Positions 1 to 7,949 of a DNA stretch of 64,000 nt are shown one piece after another. Location of the stretch: contig UQNJ01000010.1 in the NCBI GenBank assembly GCA_900542295.1, positions 1 through 64,000 of the forward strand, in the 5' to 3' direction. Positions within the stretch are counted from its first letter, which is position 1. Each line of letters opens with the position of its first letter. This stretch comes from an uncultured Eubacteriales bacterium (lineage in GTDB: Bacteria > Bacillota > Clostridia > Peptostreptococcales > Anaerovoracaceae). The notes under the pieces were generated by a model. That model was not told the DNA's origin and ran no database searches. It saw only the letters and a list, made by a program, of their open reading frames with translations. A program made the position numbers and the translations under genes.

Positions 1-17
1 AATGCATAGCTTCATTG

Positions 18-43
18 AACCCCGTGTTTAACACGGGGTTTTC
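18..43 (+). terminator. Rho-independent terminator
   Basis: A perfect 11-bp stem (AACCCCGTGTT / AACACGGGGTT) is followed by TTTTC. It probably ends a rightward gene that lies outside the window. Confidence 0.7.
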
Positions 44-57
44 TTTATACAACAACA

Positions 58-92
58 AAGCCCCATCCGCTTATAAGCAGATGGGGCTTTTT
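58..92. terminator. Bidirectional terminator
   Basis: The arms AAGCCCCATC and GATGGGGCTT enclose an inner palindrome GCTTATAAGC. A run of T follows on the plus strand and a T/G-rich tail on the minus strand. It lies 8 bp past the stop of the leftward DUF2148 gene and likely ends that transcript. Confidence 0.65.
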
Positions 93-99
93 CTTGTTT

Positions 100-648
100 C
101 TAAAATAAAACCGCTCCGGGATTTCTGTCAAAAAATATACTCTTTGATGTAGCATTAAGAGGTATTCCATAACATACTCTAACATTCCCCGGCAACATTT
201 CAAGTTCCATTGCTCCACGTCCGGCAGAATACATGACCCTGTTATCAACTCTATTATCGGCAGCAAGGGAAACCGCTGAGCCTACTGCAATGCCAAGATC
301 CGATAAATTAAACGCACAGATTGCGCCTGCTTTTTTCATTTCTGCACAATTTTCAAATCCACAAAGTCCGCAGCCCTTAAGTCCATATGATCTTTCCTTG
401 CAGGCTATAAGCACTACACATATGCTATTATCTACATTTCCGGCATCTCTTATGCAAAATTCCTTGTCTTCCCTCTTTCCAATTTCTCGCATGGCTTCTG
501 CAAGCCTGTCCTTATCCTCTCCTGTCACAACAACCGCCACAATGCTGTCCTGTCCGCTGGCCTTCGGCGCAGTTTTTGCGGCTGTCACCATCTTGTCTGC
601 TACTGCAAGTACAGCATCATGCTCACAAACATTCATATCTTTTATCAT
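100..648 (-). CDS. DUF2148 ferredoxin-domain protein
   Basis: A 182-residue protein of the DUF2148 family, annotated as 'ferredoxin domain-containing' and of unknown physiological role. A cysteine cluster at residues 93, 96, 101 and 111 (C-x2-C-x4-C-x9-C, around GCGLCGFENC) is the likely Fe-S ligand set. The rest is a glycine/alanine-rich alpha/beta fold ending in a conserved region near SAGRGAMELEML. The start is supported by GAGGCG about 8 bp upstream. It is transcribed alone, divergent from the nucleotidyltransferase gene, and ends at a strong hairpin. Electron transfer or redox sensing is only an inference from the cysteines. Confidence 0.8.
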   Translation of the reverse strand: MIKDMNVCEHDAVLAVADKMVTAAKTAPKASGQDSIVAVVVTGEDKDRLAEAMREIGKREDKEFCIRDAGNVDNSICVVLIACKERSYGLKGCGLCGFENCAEMKKAGAICAFNLSDLGIAVGSAVSLAADNRVDNRVMYSAGRGAMELEMLPGNVRVCYGIPLNATSKSIFFDRNPGAVLF

Positions 649-692
649 ATTTTTCGCCTCTTTTCCATAATATAATTACATTATACATAAAC

Positions 693-721
693 TTGCGATA
701 TGGGTAAAGTTGTTATAAAAT
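693..721 (+). promoter_or_regulatory. Candidate sigma-A promoter for the nucleotidyltransferase
   Basis: TTGCGA and TAAAAT are separated by 17 bp, 33 bp upstream of the start codon. Two to three positions differ from consensus. Confidence 0.4.
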
Positions 722-754
722 ATAACTAAAGAAAATTTAGGAGCGTACTCACAA

Positions 755-1675
755 ATGAAAGAACCTACTTTAGTTATAATGGCAGCAGGAATGGGAAGCC
801 GCTTCGGCGGTCTTAAGCAAATTGAACCGGTGAGCGATAAGGGTGAAATAATCCTTGATTTTTCACTTTACGACGCCGTAATGGCTGGATTTAAGAAAGT
901 TATTTTTATAATAAAAAAAGAAAATGAAGAAGCTTTTAGAAGTCTTATAGATCAGAGAGCAGGTAAGTACATATCTGTAGATTATGCTTTTCAAAGCCTC
1001 GATGATCTGCCTGAGGGCTACTCTGTTCCGGAAGGCAGAGAAAAACCATGGGGAACAGCTCATGCTGTATTATCTGCAAGGAAGCTTACAGACGGTCCCA
1101 TTGCTGTAATCAACGCTGACGATTATTACGGACCGGGAGCTTTTCAAAGTATTTATGATTTTTTAAGCAAAACAGAAGACTCAGACAAATACCAATTCTG
1201 TATGGTAGGATATCCAATCGAAAATACTCTTACCGAAAACGGCTATGTTTCAAGAGGAGTCTGCCGCATTTCCGATGAGGACATGCTTCTGGAAATCACT
1301 GAACGCACCAAAATACAGTGGCAGGGCGACAGAATAGTTTATACGGAAGACGATGGAGCCACATGGGTTCAATTACCGAAGGACACCATCGTATCTATGA
1401 ATTTCTGGGGTTTCACCTCAGATATGATGAAAGAAATGGAAGACCGGTTCCCTGCATTTTTAGATAAAGCTCTAAAAGAAAATCCTATGAAAGGGGAGTA
1501 TTTCTTGCCGGGAGTTGTTGACCAGCTTATACAAGAAAACAAGGCACAAGTAACAGTGCTCAAATCAAGAGACCGCTGGTACGGCGTAACTTACAAAGAA
1601 GATAAAGACAGCGTCGTATCTGCTCTTCAATCAATGAAAGACAAGGGTGAATATCCTGATATCTTGTGGAAATAA
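755..1675 (+). CDS. Sugar-phosphate nucleotidyltransferase-like protein (GT-A fold)
   Basis: A 306-residue protein of the NTP-transferase superfamily, which joins a nucleoside triphosphate to a phosphorylated sugar or related acceptor. The nucleotide-binding loop AAGMGSRFGGLKQ is at residues 10-22, KPWGTAHAV at 97-105, and a metal-binding NADDYYG at 120-126. It lacks the left-handed beta-helix of the GlmU/GlmM type, so it is a stand-alone transferase. A good Shine-Dalgarno (TTAGGAG) precedes the ATG. It probably forms a two-gene unit with the small unknown gene 24 bp downstream. The sugar substrate cannot be read from the sequence. Confidence 0.8.
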   Translation: MKEPTLVIMAAGMGSRFGGLKQIEPVSDKGEIILDFSLYDAVMAGFKKVIFIIKKENEEAFRSLIDQRAGKYISVDYAFQSLDDLPEGYSVPEGREKPWGTAHAVLSARKLTDGPIAVINADDYYGPGAFQSIYDFLSKTEDSDKYQFCMVGYPIENTLTENGYVSRGVCRISDEDMLLEITERTKIQWQGDRIVYTEDDGATWVQLPKDTIVSMNFWGFTSDMMKEMEDRFPAFLDKALKENPMKGEYFLPGVVDQLIQENKAQVTVLKSRDRWYGVTYKEDKDSVVSALQSMKDKGEYPDILWK

Positions 1676-1699
1676 TCTTTAGAGGGAGAAACGGAAACG

Positions 1700-2134
1700 A
1701 TGTTTGATAATAATTTACAGCAAAAAGAAATCAGAGAAGCTTTGCAGGCAGGACAGCAAGCCATCGCCCACCTTGAACAAGCCAGGCAGGATTTGAAGTC
1801 TGCTTCAGGATTCGGATTTGCAGATATGCTCGGCCTTGATTTTATCGGTGGAATAGGTAAACACATGAAGATAAATAATGCCGCACAGCAACTTGAAATG
1901 GCAAAGGCTTCGGTAATCAATTTTCAAAGAGAACTTTATGATGTTCAAGGGCATCTCAATTTCCATATTGACCTCGGCGGTTTTTTAACCTTCGCAGATT
2001 TTTTCTTTGACGGACTCATCGCAGATTTCATGGTTCAGTCCAAGATAAATAATACAATTAACCAAATAGATGCCGCTTTAGCCCATATCCATCCTATCAT
2101 GGCAGATTTGTACAGAATGGAAAGGGAAATATAA
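1700..2134 (+). CDS. Hypothetical alpha-helical protein
   Basis: A 144-residue protein that I do not recognise. It is predicted to be mostly helical: an amphipathic Q/A-rich helix in the first 40 residues (KEIREALQAGQQAIAHLEQA), a glycine-rich turn (GFGFADMLGLDFIGGIGKHMK), and a second Q/A-rich helix, repeated in looser form near the C-terminus. No signal peptide or metal site is visible. The start has GGGAGAAACGGAAACG before the ATG. It follows the nucleotidyltransferase by 24 bp and is likely co-transcribed with it. There is no clear terminator before the rpsF promoter. Confidence 0.7.
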   Translation: MFDNNLQQKEIREALQAGQQAIAHLEQARQDLKSASGFGFADMLGLDFIGGIGKHMKINNAAQQLEMAKASVINFQRELYDVQGHLNFHIDLGGFLTFADFFFDGLIADFMVQSKINNTINQIDAALAHIHPIMADLYRMEREI

Positions 2135-2143
2135 AACTTTTCC

Positions 2144-2171
2144 TTGCAATTTCAATATTTTGTAGTATAAT
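2144..2171 (+). promoter_or_regulatory. Promoter of the rpsF-ssb-rpsR operon
   Basis: TTGCAA and a perfect TATAAT are separated by 16 bp and lie about 80 bp upstream of rpsF, leaving room for a structured leader. Confidence 0.6.
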
Positions 2172-2202
2172 AATAAGGCACGAGTTTTTTAGTGCAATCT
2201 CT

Positions 2203-2223
2203 GCGACAGCAGACAGCTGTCGC
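2203..2223 (+). promoter_or_regulatory. Hairpin in the rpsF leader
   Basis: GCGACAGC and GCTGTCGC form a perfect 8-bp stem with a 5-base loop (AGACA), 13 bases before the Shine-Dalgarno of rpsF. Many bacteria have a leader RNA that binds the S6:S18 dimer for feedback control. The position fits that role, but the characteristic binding bases could not be confirmed. Confidence 0.4.
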
Positions 2224-2250
2224 CATATAGTCCACAGGGAGGTGAAAAGA

Positions 2251-2538
2251 ATGAGAAACTATGAAGTTATGTTCGTTATCGATCCTACTTTAGAAGAAGC
2301 TAAAAAGGATGCGACAGTCGAAACAGTTCAGTCCATCATTGCAGCTGACGGTGAAGTCGTAAAGGTTGATGTTTGGGGAATGAGAAAGCTTGCTTATCCT
2401 ATCGATAAGAAAGAAGAAGGATACTATGCAGTAGTTGAATTCAAAGGAAACCCTACGTTGCCTAAGGAACTTGACAGAAGACTTAAGATTTCTGACAATG
2501 TTATGAGACACATCATAATCAACAAAGACGCACAGTAA
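2251..2538 (+). CDS. rpsF: 30S ribosomal protein S6
   Basis: A 95-residue protein matching bacterial S6 over its length (MRNYEVMFVIDP at the N-terminus, WGMRKLAYPIDKKEEGYY in the middle). It binds S18 and 16S rRNA in the platform of the small subunit. An upstream in-frame GTG at 2242 overlaps the Shine-Dalgarno GGGAGGTG, so the ATG at 2251 is the real start. It is first in the classic rpsF-ssb-rpsR operon. Confidence 0.97.
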   Translation: MRNYEVMFVIDPTLEEAKKDATVETVQSIIAADGEVVKVDVWGMRKLAYPIDKKEEGYYAVVEFKGNPTLPKELDRRLKISDNVMRHIIINKDAQ

Positions 2539-2551
2539 GCGAGGTATTTGC

Positions 2552-2995
2552 ATGAACAGTGTTGTTTTGATCGGAAGATTAACAAGGGATCCTGAACTTC
2601 GCTACACTTCCGGTACACAGATGGCAGTCGCCAGTTTTACGGTTGCCATAGACAGACCGGTCAGAGCAGGCAGCGAAAAACAGACTGATTTCCCAAGAGT
2701 TACAGTTTTCGGCAAACAGGCGGAAAACTGCGAAAAGTATCTTGTGAAAGGCAGATTGGTCGGAATTCAGGGCCGACTGCAAACAGGCAGCTATACCAAT
2801 AAGGACGGAGCTACAGTTTACACGACTGATGTAGTAGCAGACAGAGTAGAATTTTTAGAATGGGGCGACAGACCTCAAGGAACATCTCAGGGCGGATTTG
2901 CAAGAGGTGGTTCACAAGGCGGCTTCAATCAGAGCCCCGCTGACGATATCGCACCGTCAGGGTTTTCTGCAATCGACGAAGACATTCCATTCTAA
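2552..2995 (+). CDS. ssb: Single-stranded DNA-binding protein
   Basis: A 147-residue SSB. It has an N-terminal OB fold (MNSVVLIGRLTRDPELRYT), a glycine/glutamine-rich linker from about residue 108 (QGTSQGGFARGGSQGGF), and the acidic tip DEDIPF that docks partner proteins at the replication fork. It lies 13 bp after rpsF and 21 bp before rpsR. The position between the two ribosomal genes is conserved in Firmicutes. Confidence 0.97.
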   Translation: MNSVVLIGRLTRDPELRYTSGTQMAVASFTVAIDRPVRAGSEKQTDFPRVTVFGKQAENCEKYLVKGRLVGIQGRLQTGSYTNKDGATVYTTDVVADRVEFLEWGDRPQGTSQGGFARGGSQGGFNQSPADDIAPSGFSAIDEDIPF

Positions 2996-3016
2996 GAAGA
3001 AAGGAGATAATGAATC

Positions 3017-3247
3017 ATGGAAAAGAGACGCGGCGGCATGAGAAGAAAGAAAGTTTGTCAGTTCTGTGCCGATAAGACTGAAGTAATCGATTACAAGGAT
3101 GTTGAAAAACTGAAAAAATATGTAACCGAAAGAGGCAAGATTCTTCCTAAGAGAATTACAGGAACTTGCGCTATGCACCAGAGAGAAGTAACAACTGCTA
3201 TCAAAAGAGCAAGAATCGTTGCATTACTTCCTTATGTTGCAGACTAA
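3017..3247 (+). CDS. rpsR: 30S ribosomal protein S18
   Basis: A 76-residue S18 with the conserved core DYKDVEKLKKYVTERGKILPKRITG and the C-terminal AIKRARIVALLPY. Cysteines in CQFC and in GTCAMH suggest the zinc-binding ('C+') form of S18. It partners S6 in the 30S platform. It is last in the operon and is followed by a strong terminator. Confidence 0.96.
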   Translation: MEKRRGGMRRKKVCQFCADKTEVIDYKDVEKLKKYVTERGKILPKRITGTCAMHQREVTTAIKRARIVALLPYVAD

Positions 3248-3262
3248 TTATTATTAAAATCA

Positions 3263-3297
3263 TACCCCTGCCAATAGGCAGGGGTAATTTGTTTTTT
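3263..3297 (+). terminator. Terminator of the rpsF operon
   Basis: The stem TACCCCTGCC / GGCAGGGGTA has loop AATA and is followed by AATTTGTTTTTT. It separates rpsR from the convergent coaX gene. Confidence 0.8.
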
Positions 3298-3300
3298 GAA

Positions 3301-4068
3301 TCAGATATTCTTTTTATAAACTTTCATAAGTCCCTTAAGTATAAGGTCTTCATCTAAAATTATATCTCTCTTACATAAAGGCATTACAATAGGAGCAAGT
3401 CCTCCCGTGGCAATAACGGTACACTTTTCGCCCAGCTCTTCCTCTATACGCTCAATCATACCATCAATACCGCATGCAGTTGTATACATAAGCCCGCTCT
3501 TAATACAATCAACTGTATTGGTACCTATCAGCTTTTTAGGTTTTTCAAAATCCACCTTTGACAGCTGTGACGTGTTTCTTGCCAATGCCTCTGCCGAAAC
3601 AGCCATACCTGTTGTTATCATTCCGCCCACATATGAACGGTTTCTATCAATTACAGAAAATGTCGTAGCAGTTCCCATATCTATTATAATTTGCGGCAAA
3701 GGATATTCGTTAATTCCTCCTACTGCATCTGCAACAAGGTCGCTTCCAAGCTGTGCCGGATTATCTATCTTTATACTCAGTCCTGTTTTAATCCCAGGTC
3801 CGATAACCTTAACTTTCACTCCTGTCATTTTCTCGACGGCTCTTTTTAACGTATCCGTTATAGGCGGAACCACAGAAGAAAGGATTGCTCCTTTTATCTG
3901 TGCTATACTTATATCGTACATTTCAAGAGCAGTCTTAATCATGGCTGCATATTCCAAATCTGTCGCAACACGATTGCTTGAAATTCTTTCTCTGAATACG
4001 AGTACATCATTCTCATCAAAACAACCTAATACTATATTTGTATTTCCTATATCCACTGCTAAAATCAT
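3301..4068 (-). CDS. coaX: Type III pantothenate kinase
   Basis: A 255-residue CoaX that phosphorylates pantothenate in the first step of coenzyme A synthesis. It belongs to the ASKHA fold. Visible motifs are the phosphate loop VDIGNTNIVLG (residues 5-14), GSDLVADAVGG (108-118), and the catalytic/second phosphate region DMGTATTF (130-137). Type III kinases need a monovalent cation and are not feedback-inhibited by CoA. The Shine-Dalgarno GGAGG is 6 bases upstream. The gene faces the same pathway as coaBC 0.7 kb away. Confidence 0.94.
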   Translation of the reverse strand: MILAVDIGNTNIVLGCFDENDVLVFRERISSNRVATDLEYAAMIKTALEMYDISIAQIKGAILSSVVPPITDTLKRAVEKMTGVKVKVIGPGIKTGLSIKIDNPAQLGSDLVADAVGGINEYPLPQIIIDMGTATTFSVIDRNRSYVGGMITTGMAVSAEALARNTSQLSKVDFEKPKKLIGTNTVDCIKSGLMYTTACGIDGMIERIEEELGEKCTVIATGGLAPIVMPLCKRDIILDEDLILKGLMKVYKKNI

Positions 4069-4111
4069 TTTTTCCTCCGCAAGTCAGCTGACTTATTATT
4101 TTATTTTAAAT

Positions 4112-4576
4112 CTATTCTTTCTCTATAGTAAGTCTTTCAAAAGCTTCTTTTGCCTTATCTCTTCCGGCAAGGCTCGCCATAATCAATCCAGTATTAGAAT
4201 CATCTATCCACATAACAAAATTGTCTTCAGTCCCCACAGTACCATCGAATTCATACATATAATATCGGTTTCCATCCTTTTGCGTATCTTCAAGAAGTGT
4301 CATGCCTTGTTCGCCTTTGATGTCAACATATGCCTTATATCCTTCTTCATGAATAAATATTCCCTCAAGGATTTTTTCGTCTTCTTCTGTTACTATAAAG
4401 TGTCCGTCTTTCTGTGAAAGGGACAAATCTCCGGAAGTATCAAGGGTAACTTTGATTCTGTCTCCGGTTTCAACATCAAAGGAATAAGATTTGCTTGTAG
4501 ATACATTGCATCCCGAAATCATAAATGCAATAACAAACACAAGTGTCAAACAGGTAGCCTTACACAATTTTTTCAT
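4112..4576 (-). CDS. Small secreted lipoprotein, unknown function
   Basis: A 154-residue protein with a lipoprotein signal: basic start MKK, a hydrophobic stretch at residues 8-20 and lipobox MISGC with Cys23 as the lipidated residue. The mature part is acidic and beta-rich (DRIKVTLDTSGDLSLSQKDG) and matches no family I can name. It is probably anchored to the outer face of the membrane. It lies 43 bp upstream of coaX on the same strand, so the two may share a transcript. The start region carries a duplicated Shine-Dalgarno (see the tandem repeat entry). Confidence 0.75.
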   Translation of the reverse strand: MKKLCKATCLTLVFVIAFMISGCNVSTSKSYSFDVETGDRIKVTLDTSGDLSLSQKDGHFIVTEEDEKILEGIFIHEEGYKAYVDIKGEQGMTLLEDTQKDGNRYYMYEFDGTVGTEDNFVMWIDDSNTGLIMASLAGRDKAKEAFERLTIEKE

Positions 4577-4577
4577 C

Positions 4578-4607
4578 TTGATAACCTTCTTTTTGATAAC
4601 CTTCTTT
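4578..4607. repeat. 15-bp tandem duplication covering the Shine-Dalgarno
   Basis: The 15-mer TTGATAACCTTCTTT occurs twice without a gap. Read on the minus strand, each copy supplies an AAGAAGG Shine-Dalgarno. The first copy is at the correct distance from the lipoprotein start codon and the second lies 15 bases further upstream. Confidence 0.9.
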
Positions 4608-4716
4608 GAATTTTATATTATTATATCAAAAATCCAAACCTATTTCAACAGAGCCTACTTTCAAAAGTATAAGGCTTCTCAAAATATAGAGTTAATGACT
4701 ATTAAATGTGAAAAAT

Positions 4717-4746
4717 TTTACTTTATATCAATTTTCATGTTATAAT
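4717..4746 (+). promoter_or_regulatory. Candidate coaBC promoter
   Basis: A perfect TATAAT (4741-4746) lies 18 bp after a weak TTTACT. The rest of this 230-bp gap is AT-rich, with one small hairpin (AACCG-TAT-CGGTT near 4762). Confidence 0.4.
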
Positions 4747-4809
4747 TAAATGTTATATAAAAACCGTATCGGTTTATAAAAGACTTAAAAAATTTAAAAG
4801 AGGTATTAT

Positions 4810-5997
4810 ATGTTATCAGGAAAAACCGTAGTTTTGGCAGTTTCGGGAAGTATAGCCGCCTATAAGATTCCCAACCTTGCCAGAATGTTAAAAAAAGCAG
4901 GCGCTGATGTAGAAGTCATCATGACCCGAAACGCAACAGAATTTATAAGTCCCCTTACATTTGAGTCCCTAACAGGAAACAAATGTCTCATAGATACTTT
5001 TGACAGGAACTTCAAATACAGCGTTGAACATGTCGCCCTTGCAAAGCGGGCTGACATCGTAGTAATTGCTCCGGCCTCTGCCAATGTAATAGGTAAAATC
5101 GCCTGCGGAATAGCCGACGACATGCTTACAACAACTGTAATGGCATGCCCATGCAAAAAAATAATTGCGCCGGCTATGAATCACAACATGTACCACAATC
5201 CTATCGTTCAAGACAACCTGTCACGTCTTGCAAAATTCGGATATGAAATATTGACTCCGGAATGCGGAATGCTTGCCAACGGAGATAGCGGAGACGGAAG
5301 AATGCCTGAAGAAAGCATGCTCTTTAAAACCGTTCTCCACGAAATTGCTTTTGAGAAAGATCTTTCCGACAAGAATATCCTCGTTACCGCAGGAGCCACA
5401 AGAGAATCCATAGACCCTGTAAGATTTATAACCAATCACTCCAGCGGAAAGATGGGCTGTGCCATTGCAGAAGCCGCCTCACTGAGAGGTGCCTCTGTAA
5501 CTCTTGTTTGCGGTCATATGGATATAGAGCCTCCTATGTTTGTAAATACTGTAAAGGTTCAGTCGGCTCATGATATGTTTTCTGCCGTTTCCCAAGCAGC
5601 AGAGAATCAAGATATCATCATAAAAGCCGCCGCTGTCTCTGACTATACGCCTAAGGTTGTTGCTTCCAATAAAATAAAAAAAGCTGACGGCGAAATGGCA
5701 ATCCAGATGACTCGTACAACAGACATCTTAAAATGGCTGGGAGAACATAAGCATCCAAATCAGGTAATATGCGGATTTTCCATGGAAACAGAAAATCTGC
5801 TTGCTAATTCATCCAAAAAATTAGAATCAAAAAATTGCGATATGATATGTGCAAACTCATTATCGTCAGAGGGTTCGGGCTTCAAAGCGGATACCAATAT
5901 ATTAACCCTCATAACTAAAGACGGCATTGAAAGTCTCGAAAAGATGACCAAAGAAAAGGCCGCGCACATCATTCTTGACAAACTAAAAACTCTATAA
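4810..5997 (+). CDS. coaBC: Bifunctional phosphopantothenoylcysteine decarboxylase / phosphopantothenate-cysteine ligase
   Basis: A 395-residue CoaBC (Dfp) carrying out steps two and three of CoA synthesis. The N-terminal CoaC half is a flavoprotein with SGSIAAYK, the catalytic-histidine region VEHVALAKRAD, the substrate motif PAMNHNMY and GMLANGDSGDGRMPE. The CoaB half starts near residue 185 (ILVTAGATRESIDPVRFITNHSSGKMG) and includes AAVSDY. It is monocistronic, with AAGAGGT before the ATG. A loose hairpin (GCTGATG...CATCAGC, about 6013-6058) followed by T-rich sequence may end the transcript. Confidence 0.95.
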   Translation: MLSGKTVVLAVSGSIAAYKIPNLARMLKKAGADVEVIMTRNATEFISPLTFESLTGNKCLIDTFDRNFKYSVEHVALAKRADIVVIAPASANVIGKIACGIADDMLTTTVMACPCKKIIAPAMNHNMYHNPIVQDNLSRLAKFGYEILTPECGMLANGDSGDGRMPEESMLFKTVLHEIAFEKDLSDKNILVTAGATRESIDPVRFITNHSSGKMGCAIAEAASLRGASVTLVCGHMDIEPPMFVNTVKVQSAHDMFSAVSQAAENQDIIIKAAAVSDYTPKVVASNKIKKADGEMAIQMTRTTDILKWLGEHKHPNQVICGFSMETENLLANSSKKLESKNCDMICANSLSSEGSGFKADTNILTLITKDGIESLEKMTKEKAAHIILDKLKTL

Positions 5998-6145
5998 AAT
6001 ATCAAAACTTTGCTGATGTTTATCTTGCTGATATACGGCATGCTCTAAGCATCAGCTTATTTTTTAATCTTATATGATTATTATCATACATTTCTCTATT
6101 TCCGAATACATTTTAACAAGACCACGAATGGAAAGGGGAAACGCT

Positions 6146-7816
6146 ATGACATACGAAAAGGAGATTCCTGATTATGCCATGGTTTTGGCCAAGGAAATAG
6201 AAGACCGTAAAATCACGCCTATAACCAAAGGGGCTATCTATTCTCCTGTGCAAGTAACCAACATAACAGAGAAACCAAAAACAACCATAACTTTAGAAGA
6301 GGACATTCTCGTTCCCGATACAAAACCTGATTTGAAAGAAATTCTTCTAATAGACGGAAAGCCTCGCCTTACCGTCAGACAAATTGACAGCATAACAAAA
6401 GGAGATGATTCCATCAATCTATCGGGAGAAATAGAGCTGCAAATGTTATATATCCCGGAAAAATCAGAAAACAGTCTTCCTGTAATTTCCGTGCAGTCAA
6501 GAGTGCCTTTTAAAGACAGGTGGCATACGCCAATGTCCGCAGGCGCTACTGTAATTCTTGACTCTTCCATCGAAAAAATAGATTACATGGTTATTAACGA
6601 AAGAAAATACCGTGTTAAAATAGTTCTTGAAATTATGGCCAGAGAATACAGTGATTCAAAAGTCGACATCTTTGAAGGTCTGATAGAAGAAGATCTGCAA
6701 ACGCTTAAGGAAACCGTTGAAATTTCAAGTGTATCTATGAGAAAGAAGGACACTCTTTCTATCAAAGAAGATATTCTTCCAAAGGATAGTTCAAAGCCTG
6801 AAGCCATAATAAAACAAGACTTGACAATAGTTGAAAATTATAAGCAGATTTCGACCGATAAAGTTGTAATCAACGGTTTTATCTATGTTAATATCCTTTA
6901 TATGTCATCATCAAAAGATGACGGGATTTCTGATGTGTCAGGTGAGAACAAATGCTCCTCAGATATTCTGCATCAGCTTCAAGACCGCATAGAATTTACC
7001 CAGTTCATACCTGTCTCAAGCGGCGAAGAAAAAAAAGGCTGCACAGTTAATTTTGATGACAGCCAGCTGCATGTAAAGCTAATTCAGGGCGAAGAAGAAA
7101 AGGATGTGTTTCGTGTAGAAGGAGAAATTCTTACATATATCGAGCTATACAAAAATACCGAAAAAGAAATAATAGTAGACGGATATCACCGAAATAAAGA
7201 TTTTGTATGCAAATTTGAGGAAAAAAGCAGCCGGACCTTTGTCGGAACAACATCCTCAGAAGCATCCTCACGAGAAATCATCACTCTTGAAACTTTCGAA
7301 GCCGACAAAATACTCTATGCATGTGCCCAGGCCGAAACTGCAATAAGTCACTGTGAACAGGGTAAAATAATTACAGAGGGCACCATTGATGTAAAAATGA
7401 TATGTTCGTGCAGCAACGAAGAAAGACAGGTATTTGCAGTAAATGAAGCTCTGCCTTACAGAGTGGCGGTTACAATGCCTCAGCTTACAGGAAACGAAAT
7501 TATTAGCCATAAAGTTTACATAAAAGACATATGGGCAGAAAAAATAAACGGCAAACAGTTGGAGTTCAATGCTGCGGTAATAGTCTTTGCAGATGTGATG
7601 CGCCCTTCACCGTTCAAAATTCTGACAGAGCCGGCCTTTGAAGAAAGCTGCACAAAAGGCAAAATACCGCCTATGGTTATTTATATCTGCAAGAAAAACG
7701 ACAGTCTGTGGCAAATTGCCAAAAGTTTTAAAACAACATGCAGCCTTATAAAAACAATCAACGATCTTGAAACAGATGAATTGTCGGAAAATCAAAAACT
7801 TTTAATACTGAAATAG
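6146..7816 (+). CDS. SipL-like spore protein (DUF3794 and LysM)
   Basis: A 556-residue protein with DUF3794 (SipL/SPOCS) segments through most of its length and a C-terminal LysM domain of about 50 residues (YICKKNDSLWQIAKSFKTTCSLIKTINDL). In C. difficile SipL recruits the coat-basement ATPase SpoIVA to the forespore surface, with the LysM domain making the contact. The start at 6146 follows GAAAGGGGAAACGCT; a longer in-frame ATG at 6074 has no ribosome site. The gene lies just upstream of spoIIR, which supports a sporulation role. A terminator-like hairpin follows. Confidence 0.85.
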   Translation: MTYEKEIPDYAMVLAKEIEDRKITPITKGAIYSPVQVTNITEKPKTTITLEEDILVPDTKPDLKEILLIDGKPRLTVRQIDSITKGDDSINLSGEIELQMLYIPEKSENSLPVISVQSRVPFKDRWHTPMSAGATVILDSSIEKIDYMVINERKYRVKIVLEIMAREYSDSKVDIFEGLIEEDLQTLKETVEISSVSMRKKDTLSIKEDILPKDSSKPEAIIKQDLTIVENYKQISTDKVVINGFIYVNILYMSSSKDDGISDVSGENKCSSDILHQLQDRIEFTQFIPVSSGEEKKGCTVNFDDSQLHVKLIQGEEEKDVFRVEGEILTYIELYKNTEKEIIVDGYHRNKDFVCKFEEKSSRTFVGTTSSEASSREIITLETFEADKILYACAQAETAISHCEQGKIITEGTIDVKMICSCSNEERQVFAVNEALPYRVAVTMPQLTGNEIISHKVYIKDIWAEKINGKQLEFNAAVIVFADVMRPSPFKILTEPAFEESCTKGKIPPMVIYICKKNDSLWQIAKSFKTTCSLIKTINDLETDELSENQKLLILK

Positions 7817-7830
7817 TTTTGCTGTGACCC

Positions 7831-7862
7831 GGCTTCGCATTGATTATGCGAAGCCTTTATTA
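7831..7862 (+). terminator. Terminator after the SipL-like gene
   Basis: GGCTTCGCAT and ATGCGAAGCC form a perfect 10-bp stem with loop TGATT, followed by TTTATTATT. Confidence 0.75.
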
Positions 7863-7949
7863 TTCACTTTGCCTTTAAAATCATCAGATTATTTTTTTAT
7901 GTATAAACTTCTGTAAATTGTCCATAATCTCTCTGTCAGGAGGTATACT

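Noticed and set aside
233..670. A 145-codon open frame on the plus strand
   Set aside because: Antisense to the DUF2148 gene whose cysteine cluster and ribosome site are convincing.
3407..4417. A 336-codon open frame on the plus strand
   Set aside because: It is fully antisense to coaX and the lipoprotein gene, both with clear motifs and ribosome sites; the translation is low-complexity S/I-rich.
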